From positions 1 through 64,000 of the forward strand of contig CALBAX010000026.1 of the NCBI GenBank assembly GCA_937926875.1: a stretch of DNA of 64,000 nt, read 5' to 3'. A model generated the notes under the pieces. That model had not been told where the DNA came from, ran no database searches, and saw only the letters and a program-made list of their open reading frames with translations. This stretch comes from an uncultured Desulfovibrio sp. Lineage in GTDB: Bacteria; Desulfobacterota; Desulfovibrionia; Desulfovibrionales; Desulfovibrionaceae. Shown here one piece after another: positions 49,259 through 58,196 of the stretch; position 1 is the stretch's first letter, and every line of letters starts with the position of its first letter. A program made the position numbers and the translations under genes.

Positions 49259-51556
49259 ATGCCTGACGATCTTCCCCTGCTGCGCGATCCCGATGCCGTG
49301 GAACTGACCGGCACGCTGGAACGTGTGGTCTTCCACAACGAAGAGAACGGCTACACCGTGCTGCGCCTGCTGCCCGACAGGGCCCTGCCCGTGGAGGCCA
49401 GGGTCAAGGGCGCGCCCAGCCGCACGGTGAGCCGCGATCCCGTGACCTGCGTGGGCCACATGGTCAACCCGCAGGCGGGCGTCCAGTTGCGGGTCAGCGG
49501 CCGCTGGGTCAACAACGCGCGCTTCGGCCGCCAGCTTGCCTTCGACATGGCCGAGGAGATGCTGCCCGCCACCAGCGAAGGCATCCGCCTGTACCTGGCC
49601 TCGGGCCTCATCAAGGGCGTGGGCGAGGAGATGGCCGGGCGCATCGTGGCGGCCTTCGGCACGGACACCATCCGCGTGCTGGACGAAGAGCCCGAACGCC
49701 TGCTCAAGATCAAGGGCGTGGGCAAGAAGAGTTTCGAGAAGATCAAGGACAGCTGGGCCGAGCACCGGGGCATCCGCGACCTGCTGCTCTTTTTGCAGCC
49801 CCACGGCATCACGCCCGCCTATGCCGTGCGCATCTACCGCGCCTACGGCGGCGAGGCCCTCAACGTGGTGCGCGAGAACCCCTACCGCCTGGCCATGGAC
49901 ATCCGGGGCATCGGCTTCGTGACGGCCGACGCCGCGGCCCGCAAGCTGGGCTTTGCCGAGGACCATCCCCTGCGCATCCAGGCCGGGCTGCTCTATGTGC
50001 TGCAAAAGGCCACGGACGACGGCAACGTCTTCCTGCCCGAGGAAGAGCTGCTGGACCAGGCCTGCCAGCAGCTGGCCGTGGACCGCGACCTGGCCCGGCA
50101 GGCCGTGCTGGCCCTGGAGCAGGAAGAGCGCGTGGTGCGCGAGAGCCTGGACGAGCTGCCCGGGCGCCTGCCCGCTGTCTTCCGCGAGGACGGCGAGGAG
50201 GCGGAAGCGCCGGAAGTGGCCGTCTACCTGCGCCGCTACCACCATTACGAATCCAGGACGGCCTTCTATCTGCACCGCCTGCTGCATTCGCCCAAGGCCG
50301 TGCGCTTTGCCGGGCCCGACGCCCTGGTGGAGAAGGTCACGGAGTCCCTGTCCATCAGCCTGGCCCCGGAACAGCTGGAAGCCGTGCGCACCGCGGCGCG
50401 CAGCAAGGTCATGGTGCTCACCGGCGGCCCCGGCACGGGCAAGACCACCATCATCAACGCCATCATCCGCCTGTTCGGCGAGGTCAAGGCCAAGATCCTG
50501 CTGGCCGCGCCCACGGGCCGGGCCGCCAAGCGCATGAGCGAGACCTCGGGCCGCGAGGCCCGTACCATCCACCGCCTGCTGGAATACAGCCCGCAGGAGG
50601 ACGGCTTTGCCCGCAACGAGGACAACCCCCTGGCCTGCGGCCTGCTGGTGGTGGACGAGGCTTCCATGATGGACACCCTGCTCTTCTACCACCTGCTCAA
50701 GGCCGTGCCCATGGGGGCCACCGTGGTGCTGGTGGGCGACGTGCACCAGCTGCCCTCCGTGGGCCCGGGCAACGTGCTGGCCGACATCATCGCCTCCGGG
50801 GCGGTGCCCGTGGTGGAGCTGACCGAGATCTTCCGCCAGTCGGCGGAGAGCGAGATCATCTGCAACGCCCACCTCATCAACAAAGGGCAGGTGCCTTCGC
50901 TGGAATCCAGCAAGGACAGGCTCTCGGATTTCTACTTCATCCACCAGAACGACCCGGAACGCGCCGCCGACATGGTGGTGGATCTGGTGCGCAACCACAT
51001 CCCGCGCCGCTTCGGCCTGGACCCGGTCAACGACATCCAGGTGCTCACGCCCATGCACAAGGGCGCCGTGGGCGCGGCACAGCTCAACCTGCGCCTGCAG
51101 GCCAGCCTCAACCCCAACGGGCTGGAAGTGCGGCGCGGCGAACGCAGCTTCCGCCTGCACGACAAAGTCATGCAGATCCGCAACAACTACGACAAGGACG
51201 TCTTCAACGGCGACGTGGGCCGCATCGTCTTCCTGGACGGCAAGGAGCGTACCCTGAGCGTACGCTACGACGACCGCGTGGTGCCCTACGACTTCGAGGA
51301 GCTGGACGAACTGACGCCCGCCTACGCCATCTCCATCCACAAGTCGCAGGGCTCGGAATACCCTGCCGTGGTCATCCCGCTGATGATGCAGCATTATGTG
51401 CTGCTGCAGCGCAACCTGGTCTACACCGGCGTCACGCGCGGCAAAAAGCTGGTGGTGCTGGTGGGCGAGAGCCGCGCCCTGCACATGGCCGTCAAGAACA
51501 ACAAGACCCGTACCCGGCACACCCGCCTTGCCCTGCGTCTGCAACCGTTGACATAG
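49259..51556 (+). CDS. recD2: RecD2-type DNA helicase
   Basis: A 765-residue superfamily 1B helicase of the RecD2 type (not part of RecBCD), moving 5'-3' on single-stranded DNA in repair. It has an N-terminal OB-like domain, helix-hairpin-helix repeats (KGVGEEMAGRI, IKGVGKKSFEKI), Walker A TGGPGTGKTTI near residue 388, motif II VVDEASMMD, GDVHQLPSVGPG, and C-terminal AYAISIHKSQGSEYPAV and YTGVTRGKK. The start at 49259 gives the family N-terminus; an ATG at 49196 falls in the repeat element. Confidence 0.95.
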   Translation: MPDDLPLLRDPDAVELTGTLERVVFHNEENGYTVLRLLPDRALPVEARVKGAPSRTVSRDPVTCVGHMVNPQAGVQLRVSGRWVNNARFGRQLAFDMAEEMLPATSEGIRLYLASGLIKGVGEEMAGRIVAAFGTDTIRVLDEEPERLLKIKGVGKKSFEKIKDSWAEHRGIRDLLLFLQPHGITPAYAVRIYRAYGGEALNVVRENPYRLAMDIRGIGFVTADAAARKLGFAEDHPLRIQAGLLYVLQKATDDGNVFLPEEELLDQACQQLAVDRDLARQAVLALEQEERVVRESLDELPGRLPAVFREDGEEAEAPEVAVYLRRYHHYESRTAFYLHRLLHSPKAVRFAGPDALVEKVTESLSISLAPEQLEAVRTAARSKVMVLTGGPGTGKTTIINAIIRLFGEVKAKILLAAPTGRAAKRMSETSGREARTIHRLLEYSPQEDGFARNEDNPLACGLLVVDEASMMDTLLFYHLLKAVPMGATVVLVGDVHQLPSVGPGNVLADIIASGAVPVVELTEIFRQSAESEIICNAHLINKGQVPSLESSKDRLSDFYFIHQNDPERAADMVVDLVRNHIPRRFGLDPVNDIQVLTPMHKGAVGAAQLNLRLQASLNPNGLEVRRGERSFRLHDKVMQIRNNYDKDVFNGDVGRIVFLDGKERTLSVRYDDRVVPYDFEELDELTPAYAISIHKSQGSEYPAVVIPLMMQHYVLLQRNLVYTGVTRGKKLVVLVGESRALHMAVKNNKTRTRHTRLALRLQPLT

Positions 51557-51584
51557 CCTGCCATCCGGTTTAGGAGGCAATAAT

Positions 51585-51603
51585 CCTTACCTGCAAGGTA
51601 AGG
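51585..51603 (+). promoter_or_regulatory. Small hairpin in the acyltransferase leader
   Basis: CCTTACCT (51585-51592) and AGGTAAGG (51596-51603) form a perfect 8-bp stem around GCA, 49 bases before the start. There is no T-run. Its role is unknown. Confidence 0.4.
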
Positions 51604-51651
51604 AATTTCGCCACTCCTGCGCCGGATGACCGGCCGGATCAAAGGTACTGC

Positions 51652-52701
51652 ATGACGCCAAAAAACTATGACCTGACGTTCCACTATTTCAGGGCCTTCG
51701 CCATCGTCTCCGTCATGCTCACCCACATGTGGGTGGGCCCCGTCCTCGCGGGCAGCGAGGACGCCGCCAGGCTCCAGGACAGCCTGCGATTATGCCTTTT
51801 CCACTCCGCCACCATCTACTTCGTTTTCATCTCCGGCTATCTGTTCGACTTCGTGAACCGCAGGAAAGGCCAGTTCTCCCCCTTGCGCTTCTACAAGTCC
51901 AAGATCGTCAACGTCTTCTGCCCCTATCTCATCCTTTCGCTGCTCCTGCTGGCCGCGGGCTGGATCTCCCACCACTGGTTCGGCTACGACATCCCCTTCA
52001 TCAACGACGGCACGCCCGTGGCCTCCCTGTGGGACGTGCTGCGCTGTCTGGCTTACGGGTCGGCCAGCCTGGTGCCTTACTGGTACATCCCCTTCATCAT
52101 GACCGTGTTCAGTGTCGGCCCGCTCATCTTCCACCTGCCCACCGGGCTGCTGCAAAAGATCCTGCTCCCGGCCTCCGTCCTGCCCCTGATGGTGCCGCGC
52201 CTGCTGGTCTCGCCCTTGCGCAACCTCTGCTTCTTCGTGCCCATCTTCCTCATGGGCGTGTACTGTGCCCGCAACCGTGACGCCTGCATGGCCTTCATCC
52301 GCCGCCATCTCAGCGCCATCCGCGTGACGGCCGTGCTGACCTCCCTGCTCATCGTGGCCGACCATTACTTCGGCAGCTTCATGCCCAATATCGAAAGCGC
52401 CTACTATGTGCAGAAACTCTGTATCGGCTCCTGGGTGCTGGAACTGCTGGAAGGCATGGACAGGGAAGTGCTGGCCCTGGACTTCCTGGCCCGCTACAGC
52501 TTCCCGCTCTTCTTCCTGCATGCCATCTTCCAGGGCATCTTCCAGGCGCCCCTGTTCCAGGTGCTCGGCGCCGCGCTGCCCGGGCAGGTCTTCACCATCG
52601 CCAACCTCACCGTGACCGTGGAGATCGGCCTCTGCATCCTCTGCATCCTGGCCATCAAGAAGGTCATGGGCAAACGCTCGCGCTACCTCATCGGCGGCTA
52701 G
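51652..52701 (+). CDS. Acyltransferase 3 family membrane protein
   Basis: A 349-residue integral membrane O-acyltransferase of the OafA/YrhL type, which decorates surface sugars or other envelope molecules. About ten hydrophobic segments are visible. The N-terminal YDLTFHYFRAFAIVSVMLTHM contains the family His in the first helix, followed by FHSATIYFVFISGYLF. The acceptor is unknown. A terminator follows the stop. Confidence 0.85.
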   Translation: MTPKNYDLTFHYFRAFAIVSVMLTHMWVGPVLAGSEDAARLQDSLRLCLFHSATIYFVFISGYLFDFVNRRKGQFSPLRFYKSKIVNVFCPYLILSLLLLAAGWISHHWFGYDIPFINDGTPVASLWDVLRCLAYGSASLVPYWYIPFIMTVFSVGPLIFHLPTGLLQKILLPASVLPLMVPRLLVSPLRNLCFFVPIFLMGVYCARNRDACMAFIRRHLSAIRVTAVLTSLLIVADHYFGSFMPNIESAYYVQKLCIGSWVLELLEGMDREVLALDFLARYSFPLFFLHAIFQGIFQAPLFQVLGAALPGQVFTIANLTVTVEIGLCILCILAIKKVMGKRSRYLIGG

Positions 52702-53147
52702 GACAAAAGAGCGTCCGCCGCGACCACGGTGCTGCGGGATAGCCCGGCAATGACGGGACCGGAGCCCCCGGAAGGGCGGGCCCGGTCCCTGTTTTCATCC
52801 ATCGCCGCACCGGCGGGGATCAAAAAAAGGGGGGACGCTGTCCCCCCTGATGCTTCGTGTCACGGCCATTTGTCCACCGGAGCGCGGCCAGCGTCCCCCA
52901 GCGGCAGCCTTGCAGAGCGCATCCCTTCCCGTTTCTTCCACGATGCCGGGGAAGGATGCGCCGTAAAGCCGCTCCCCGCCGCGAGCCGGGCCCCGGAGAC
53001 GGCCCGTGCCCGTTTACCCGCGGACTCGCAGACAGCCGCACGTGAAGGCATGCCTGCCGCATGCGCCTGCGCCCATCTGGAAAAGCGCGCTGGGGAAAGG
53101 ATGGGGTCCCTTCCCCCAGCATAAACTGCGGATAAGATCGACATACG
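52702..53147. other. Convergent intergenic region with terminators for both sides
   Basis: GGGACCGG/CCGGTCCC with GTTTT (52755-52794) would end the plus-strand acyltransferase transcript. A GGGGGGACAGCGTCCCCCC hairpin with a minus-strand T-run (52821-52849) would end the minus-strand methyltransferase transcript. The 300 bases between that terminator and the methyltransferase stop show no convincing gene. Confidence 0.65.
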
Positions 53148-53792
53148 CTAGCAGGCCTGGGCCCAGCCCGCCGGGAACACGTCCAGCGGCATGGGGCGGC
53201 ACAGGTCGCAGGCGGGCTGCAACCAGTGCAGGGCCACACGGCCCTTGCCCCGCAAACGCAGGGGCGGCAGGCACAGCAGCCCGGCCCTGTCCGCCAGGGC
53301 GTTGAGCCCGTCCAGCGTCTGCCCGGCCGGTACGGGGCCGCTGCTCCCCCGGCCATCCGCGCACACCAGCACGCACTGGCCGCCGGGCCGCAGCAGGCGC
53401 CGGATCTCGCGCAGGCAGGCGGGCAGATCCCCTGCCCAGAACGCGGGCTCGAACGCGGTGATGACGTGGAACATGGCCGCGGGGAACGGCAGGGCGGGGA
53501 ACGCGCCCCGGCAAATATGGACCCTGCCCCGGGCCACGTCATGGCGGTTGCGCACTGTGGCCGCCGATACGGCCGCAGCGCTGGCGGCCACGCCGTAGAC
53601 GGCCCCCGAATACAGGGCCAGCTGGGCCAGGGCATGACCGCCACCGCCCAGGTCCAGGACCACGTCGCACGTCCGCAGCCGCAGGGAACGTACGACTTCC
53701 CGCTGCACGGCAGCGTGCCCCCCCTGTTTCAGGTACAGGGAAAGATGCCCCCAGACGTCACCGGGATGGATGATATGCTGCCAGAGATCCAT
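53148..53792 (-). CDS. Class I SAM-dependent methyltransferase
   Basis: A 214-residue methyltransferase with the SAM motif VLDLGGGGHALAQLAL near residues 41-56 and an acidic-tip strand. The REIRRLLRPGGQCVLVCADG block (motifs near 131-150) is typical of UbiE/COQ5-like and other small-molecule methyltransferases. The substrate is unknown. The start at 53792 follows AAGGAG; an in-frame ATG at 53840 would add 16 residues. It is divergent from the MoxR operon. Confidence 0.75.
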   Translation of the reverse strand: MDLWQHIIHPGDVWGHLSLYLKQGGHAAVQREVVRSLRLRTCDVVLDLGGGGHALAQLALYSGAVYGVAASAAAVSAATVRNRHDVARGRVHICRGAFPALPFPAAMFHVITAFEPAFWAGDLPACLREIRRLLRPGGQCVLVCADGRGSSGPVPAGQTLDGLNALADRAGLLCLPPLRLRGKGRVALHWLQPACDLCRPMPLDVFPAGWAQAC

Positions 53793-53898
53793 GCTTTTCT
53801 CCTTGCATGCGGCCGCCCCCAGAAAAGACTTGCCTTGCATGCCCTCTCCGTATATCTTAATTGAAAGTGAAATTCAATTTATTTAAAAGGACCCCTGC

Positions 53899-54891
53899 AT
53901 GAGACCCAGCCATGTCTGTGAGGCGCTGCACCATCTGGTGCGTATCCGGCAACCCGTGTTCCTCTGGGGGCCGCCCGGTGTGGGCAAGAGCCGGCTGGTG
54001 GCCGACGTGGCCCGCCGTCAGGGCCGCAAGCTCCACGATCTGCGCGCCGTGCTGCTGGACCCTGTGGACCTGCGCGGCCTGCCCCGCATCAGCGACGACG
54101 GCATCACCTCCTGGTGCGTGCCGGAATTCCTGCCCCATCCGCAGGACACGGAAGAAGGCATCCTTTTCCTGGACGAGCTCAACGCCGCGCCCCCGCTGGT
54201 ACAGGCCGCCTGCTACCAACTCATCCTCGACCGGCGCGTGGGCCAGTACCGCCTGCCCGACGGCTGGGCCGTGGTGGCCGCGGGCAACCGCGAGAGCGAC
54301 CGGGCCGTGACCTACCGCATGCCCTCGGCCCTGGCCAACCGCATGGTGCATCTGGATGTGGAATGCCATATCGACGACTGGCTGGACTGGGCCCGTGCCA
54401 ACGGCATCCGCGAGGACATCCAGGCCTTTTTGCGCTTCCGGCCGCGCCTGCTGCATGATTTCGATCCCCGCTCGTCGGACAGGGCCTTCGCCTCGCCGCG
54501 CTCCTGGGAGTTCGCCTCCCGCATCCTCGATGCCGCCCCAGACGGCCCGCTGGAAGAAGAGCTTCTGGCCGGGACCATAGGTCAGGCGGCCGCGGCGGAA
54601 CTGAGCGGCTTTTTGCGGGAATGGCGCCACCTGCCCAGCGTGGAGAGCGTCCTCAGCGCTCCCGAGGAAGCCCCCGTGCCCGCTGACCCGGCCTCCCTCT
54701 ATGCCCTGTGCGAGGCCCTGGCCCTGCGCACAGCGCCCGCCACCATGGGGGCCCTGGCCGCCTATGCCGGCCGTCTGCCCGCCGAATTCGGCGTGCTGCT
54801 CATGCGCGATGCCGTCCGCCAGGATCCCGCCGTGGTGGAGAGCGAGCCCTTTGCCCGCTGGGCCCGCGACAACGCCGAGGTCCTGATGTGA
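53899..54891 (+). CDS. MoxR-like AAA+ ATPase
   Basis: A 330-residue AAA+ protein of the MoxR class: Walker A GPPGVGKS (24-31), Walker B GILFLDELNAA (about 90-100), sensor 1 VVAAGNRESD and an arginine-finger region. MoxR ATPases act with VWA-domain partners in metal-centre insertion or complex assembly. A VWA-domain gene lies downstream on the same strand. GGACC and AAAAGGA patches precede the start. Confidence 0.88.
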   Translation: MRPSHVCEALHHLVRIRQPVFLWGPPGVGKSRLVADVARRQGRKLHDLRAVLLDPVDLRGLPRISDDGITSWCVPEFLPHPQDTEEGILFLDELNAAPPLVQAACYQLILDRRVGQYRLPDGWAVVAAGNRESDRAVTYRMPSALANRMVHLDVECHIDDWLDWARANGIREDIQAFLRFRPRLLHDFDPRSSDRAFASPRSWEFASRILDAAPDGPLEEELLAGTIGQAAAAELSGFLREWRHLPSVESVLSAPEEAPVPADPASLYALCEALALRTAPATMGALAAYAGRLPAEFGVLLMRDAVRQDPAVVESEPFARWARDNAEVLM

Positions 54892-55093
54892 ACAGGGACG
54901 ATCTTCCTGCCCTGCCCCGTGCCCCCTCTCCCGGGGCGTGCGTGTCCCCTCCTCCGTCAGCTGCCGGGGTACCGTCCCGACGGCCGGAGACACCCGCTCC
55001 TCACCAGACGCCGCGGTATGCCCGCCTTCCCCGGAAACGCCCGGGACAACAGGGCAGGACTACCGGCCGGGACGCCCGTCCGCACCACAGGCT

Positions 55094-56455
55094 ATGCGCC
55101 ACAGCCTTGCGGCGGACGTTCCGGCCACCCCCCTGGAACAGCGCGCCCTCACGGCCATGATCCGGGCCCGGGCAGAACTGGTGCTCCGGCAGCCCTTTTT
55201 CGGCTCCCTGGCCCTGCACCTGGCCCTGAAGCCGGACAGCACCTGCCGCCACCTCTGGACCGACGGCCGCACGCTGGGCTTCAACCCTGCCTGGGCGGCC
55301 ACCCTGCCCCACGAACGTCTTGTGGGGGCCCAGGCCCACGAGGTCATGCATCTGGCCTGCGCTCACCATGTCCGGCGCAACGGACGCGATGCCCGGATCT
55401 GGAACGAGGCCTGCGACGTGGTGGTGGATGCCCTGCTGCTCGGCGCCGGCTTCCGGTTGCCGCAGGGCCATCTGGAACATCCCGAATACGCGGGGCTCAG
55501 CGTGGACGAGGTCTATGGCCGTCTTGCCTCCCTGCAGGACGCGCCCCTGCACGGCGGCGCGCAACAGCAGACCGCCGGACGCAGCCCCCGGGAAAAAGGC
55601 TCCGGCCAGCAGGAGCATGGCGGCCAGGAACGGCAGGACGCCCCCGCAGCCGCATCTTCCCGTGAAGGAGAGACTGACGAGGCCGCGTCCCCTGAAGCCG
55701 CGGGCACCGCCCGCCCTGCCGGGGACAAGCCGGAAAAGGAGCAGCCTGTCCCGTATTTTTCCGGTGAGGTCCGCGACCACCCCCTGCTGGAGGACGGCCA
55801 GGGGGACGCGCGCCACAAGGCGGAACAGGAGGCCGAGCTGCGTCTGGAGCAGGCCCTGCAACGGGCGCGGCACATGGGGCGCGAGCCCGCGGGGTTCAGC
55901 CGCCTGTTGCGCGGCGGCCGCCACGACGGCGGCACGGACTGGCGCGGCCTGTTGCGCCGCTTTCTGGAAAATTGCGCCCTCAACGACTACACCTGGAACG
56001 CGCCCAACCGGCGTTACCTGCATCACGGCATCTACCTGCCCGGACGGCAGGAGCAGCGCATCCCGCAGCTGGCCGTGGCCGTGGACTGCTCGGGCTCGGT
56101 GGACGATGCCGCCCTGTCCCTGTTCTGCGAGGAACTCTCGTCCATCCTCGCCGCCTACGAGACGGAACTGGTGGTCATCTTCCACGACAGCCGCGTGCAG
56201 GCCGTGCAGACCTTCCGGCGGCAGGATCTGCCCCTGGACCTGAGCCCTGTGGGCGGCGGCGGTACGGACTTCAGGCCCGTGGGCCGCTGGCTGGACGACA
56301 ACGGCCTGCGTCCGGCCTGTCTGCTCTGGTTCACGGATCTGGAATGTTCGTCCTTCCCCGACGAGCCCGCCTGCCCCCTGCTCTGGGCCGTCTGGGGACA
56401 GGGAGGGGAACAGCCCCCCTTCGGCGAGCTGCTGCGCCTGCCCGCCGGGGCCTGA
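55094..56455 (+). CDS. DUF2201-type putative metallopeptidase with VWA domain
   Basis: A 453-residue protein with an N-terminal metallopeptidase-like domain (AHEVMHLACAHH, His82-Glu83-His86) and a C-terminal VWA-like domain whose MIDAS begins AVDCSGSVDD. They are joined by a low-complexity Ala/Glu/Gly linker (about 160-240). This is the usual partner of MoxR-like ATPases of this type. The start is uncertain: 55094 gives the family-like beginning MRHSLAADV but leaves 200 bases after the ATPase stop with only a weak RBS, and the frame stays open upstream to 54938. Confidence 0.78.
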   Translation: MRHSLAADVPATPLEQRALTAMIRARAELVLRQPFFGSLALHLALKPDSTCRHLWTDGRTLGFNPAWAATLPHERLVGAQAHEVMHLACAHHVRRNGRDARIWNEACDVVVDALLLGAGFRLPQGHLEHPEYAGLSVDEVYGRLASLQDAPLHGGAQQQTAGRSPREKGSGQQEHGGQERQDAPAAASSREGETDEAASPEAAGTARPAGDKPEKEQPVPYFSGEVRDHPLLEDGQGDARHKAEQEAELRLEQALQRARHMGREPAGFSRLLRGGRHDGGTDWRGLLRRFLENCALNDYTWNAPNRRYLHHGIYLPGRQEQRIPQLAVAVDCSGSVDDAALSLFCEELSSILAAYETELVVIFHDSRVQAVQTFRRQDLPLDLSPVGGGGTDFRPVGRWLDDNGLRPACLLWFTDLECSSFPDEPACPLLWAVWGQGGEQPPFGELLRLPAGA

Positions 56456-56471
56456 CCATCAAGGAGCCTGT

Positions 56472-56945
56472 ATGCGGATCACCTGGAAAATAGAAAAAAA
56501 GCGCGGCAACCTGCGCCCTGTCCTGACCTATACCGTCACCCTGGAAGACTTCGAACGCCAGCTGGCCACGCCGCCGCTGAGCATCACCTCGCTCATCCCC
56601 CAACCGCCGGAATCCTGGCAGGAACACTGCTGGCCCGGGCAGCACGAACGGGCCGGGCAGGACGATGCAGGTGAGCGGCCCTGCTACCAGCTCTCCATCC
56701 CGTCCCACAAGGGACGGCACGGCAGCCAGAGCCTGCGCCTGCCCTGGCGCGAGGACAACAGCTATCCCGAGGTGGAGGCATCCTTCCGCCTGCTGCGCGA
56801 AGCCTTTGAAAAAGAACTGGAACGGGCCGGGGCCAGCCGCCCCATGCATGAGGAAAACAGCCTGGAGCTTGGCGGCACGGCCCTGCGCTCCGTGGCTCCG
56901 GCCATCCTCGGCCAGCGTTTCCTGGAAGCCGTGGGCAAGGCCTAG
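56472..56945 (+). CDS. Uncharacterised third gene of the MoxR/VWA operon
   Basis: A 157-residue soluble protein beginning MRITWKIEKKRGNLRP, with beta-rich N-terminal and helical C-terminal halves. I recognise no family. It starts 16 bases after the VWA gene with AAGGAG, so it likely belongs to the same complex or target. Confidence 0.7.
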   Translation: MRITWKIEKKRGNLRPVLTYTVTLEDFERQLATPPLSITSLIPQPPESWQEHCWPGQHERAGQDDAGERPCYQLSIPSHKGRHGSQSLRLPWREDNSYPEVEASFRLLREAFEKELERAGASRPMHEENSLELGGTALRSVAPAILGQRFLEAVGKA

Positions 56946-56996
56946 GCTTTTTTGACACTTCTCCTGCCCGGAAGGGCAAAACCGCGCCAAAAGGAA

Positions 56997-57024
56997 AAGG
57001 CCTTCCCCCGGGAAGGCCTTTCTC
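56997..57024. terminator. Terminator between the MoxR operon and lysR-type gene
   Basis: AAAGGCCTTCCC and GGGAAGGCCTTT pair around a short CC/G centre, with T on the plus side and A-rich DNA before it, so it can act in both directions between convergent genes. Confidence 0.75.
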
Positions 57025-57158
57025 ATGCCGTCAACGTCCGGCAGATCTCACAGGGCCGGCCGCCATGCCGTCCCCCCTGGGCAAGCGGGCTGGCAAAAAG
57101 CCTGTGGCTCTTCCCCCGCCCTGCGGCAGGACGGCCTGAGCCCTGTCGGCTCAAGTCC

Positions 57159-58067
57159 TCACAGCGCGTCCCCGGCCGCCGCGTCTTCGGTGAGCATGTC
57201 ACGCAGGCGGCGTGCGGCCAGGCTCAGGGTGTGGCCGTCGTATTCCAGCAGGCTGATGCTGCGCGGTGGCAGGGCCTCCGTGAGGCGCAGGGCGAACACC
57301 TCCCCGGCGGCCAGAGCCTCCCTGGCGGCCACTTCCGGCAAAAAACCGATGCCCAGGCCGTGCCGGGCCAGATCCAGCACCAGGCCCGTGGTGTCCGGCT
57401 CCATGGCCGGGGCAAAATCCACGCCCCGCGCCTTGCACAGGCTTTCCAGAAATTCGAAGGTGAGGCTGCCCTGCTTGTGGCAGATGCAGGGATGCCGCAT
57501 CACTTCATCCAGGGCCACGTCCCTGCCGCGCAGCTGCCCGAAGGCCGGCGAGGCCACGAAGATGTCCCGCAACGGGCACAGGCGCGTCTCCTTCAGGGCC
57601 CGGAAACCGCCGCCGGGCACGGCAGCCACGGCAAAGTCGATGGCTCCGGACTTGATCTCCTCGATGGCTTGCCTGGACGTACCCCCGTACAGCCGGAGCC
57701 GCACCCCCGGGTACAGGGCATGGAAGCGGTCCAGCCGCGGCAGCAGCCAGTGGCGCAGGGGCGTCTCGCTGGCTCCCAGGGCGATGCTGCCCGATTGCAG
57801 GCCCACGGCCTGTTCCAGCTCTTCCCGGCCCCGGCGGAACTGCTCGCAGCCCGCCTCCACATGGGCGTAAAACAGGCGGCCTTCAGGCGTGAGCTCCACG
57901 CCGCGCCGGTTGCGGATGAACAGGCGGCAGCCCAGCTCGCCTTCCAGCGCCGCCATGGAGCGCGACACCGCGGGCTGGCTGGTGAACAGCATGGCCGCCG
58001 CGCGGCTGAAATTGCGGCAGCGCGCCACCTGATAGAATATCCGGCAAAGCTCCCAGTTCAGCTCCAC
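57159..58067 (-). CDS. LysR-family transcriptional regulator
   Basis: A 302-residue LysR regulator: N-terminal winged helix-turn-helix (FYQVARCRNFSRAAAMLFTSQPAVSRSMAALE-type, residues ~10-42) and a C-terminal periplasmic-binding-type effector domain. It is divergent from an EamA transporter gene with 129 bases between starts, the classic layout for control of the neighbour. The effector is unknown. Confidence 0.93.
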   Translation of the reverse strand: MELNWELCRIFYQVARCRNFSRAAAMLFTSQPAVSRSMAALEGELGCRLFIRNRRGVELTPEGRLFYAHVEAGCEQFRRGREELEQAVGLQSGSIALGASETPLRHWLLPRLDRFHALYPGVRLRLYGGTSRQAIEEIKSGAIDFAVAAVPGGGFRALKETRLCPLRDIFVASPAFGQLRGRDVALDEVMRHPCICHKQGSLTFEFLESLCKARGVDFAPAMEPDTTGLVLDLARHGLGIGFLPEVAAREALAAGEVFALRLTEALPPRSISLLEYDGHTLSLAARRLRDMLTEDAAAGDAL

Positions 58068-58196
58068 ATCACACTCCTGTCATGCGTTTTTGATATAGCT
58101 ATGATACCAATTAAGCATTTTACCGTATCAGGAGCCCCTGCTATAGGCAAGCGCAACACATTTGTGCAACAGTTTTCCAACCAGGGACCTTGAACG
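58068..58196. promoter_or_regulatory. Divergent promoter region of the LysR and EamA genes
   Basis: A short AT-rich patch holds TGATATAGCTATGATA (58091-58106), whose core ATAGCTAT is a palindrome, a reasonable LysR site. TTGATA at 58090-58095 could be a -35 box, but I see no good -10 partner. Confidence 0.45.

Noticed and set aside
52820..53144. Small minus-strand gene downstream of the methyltransferase
   Set aside because: The frames there lack an RBS and family character. The stretch is better explained as a long 3' end leading to the terminator at 52821-52849.
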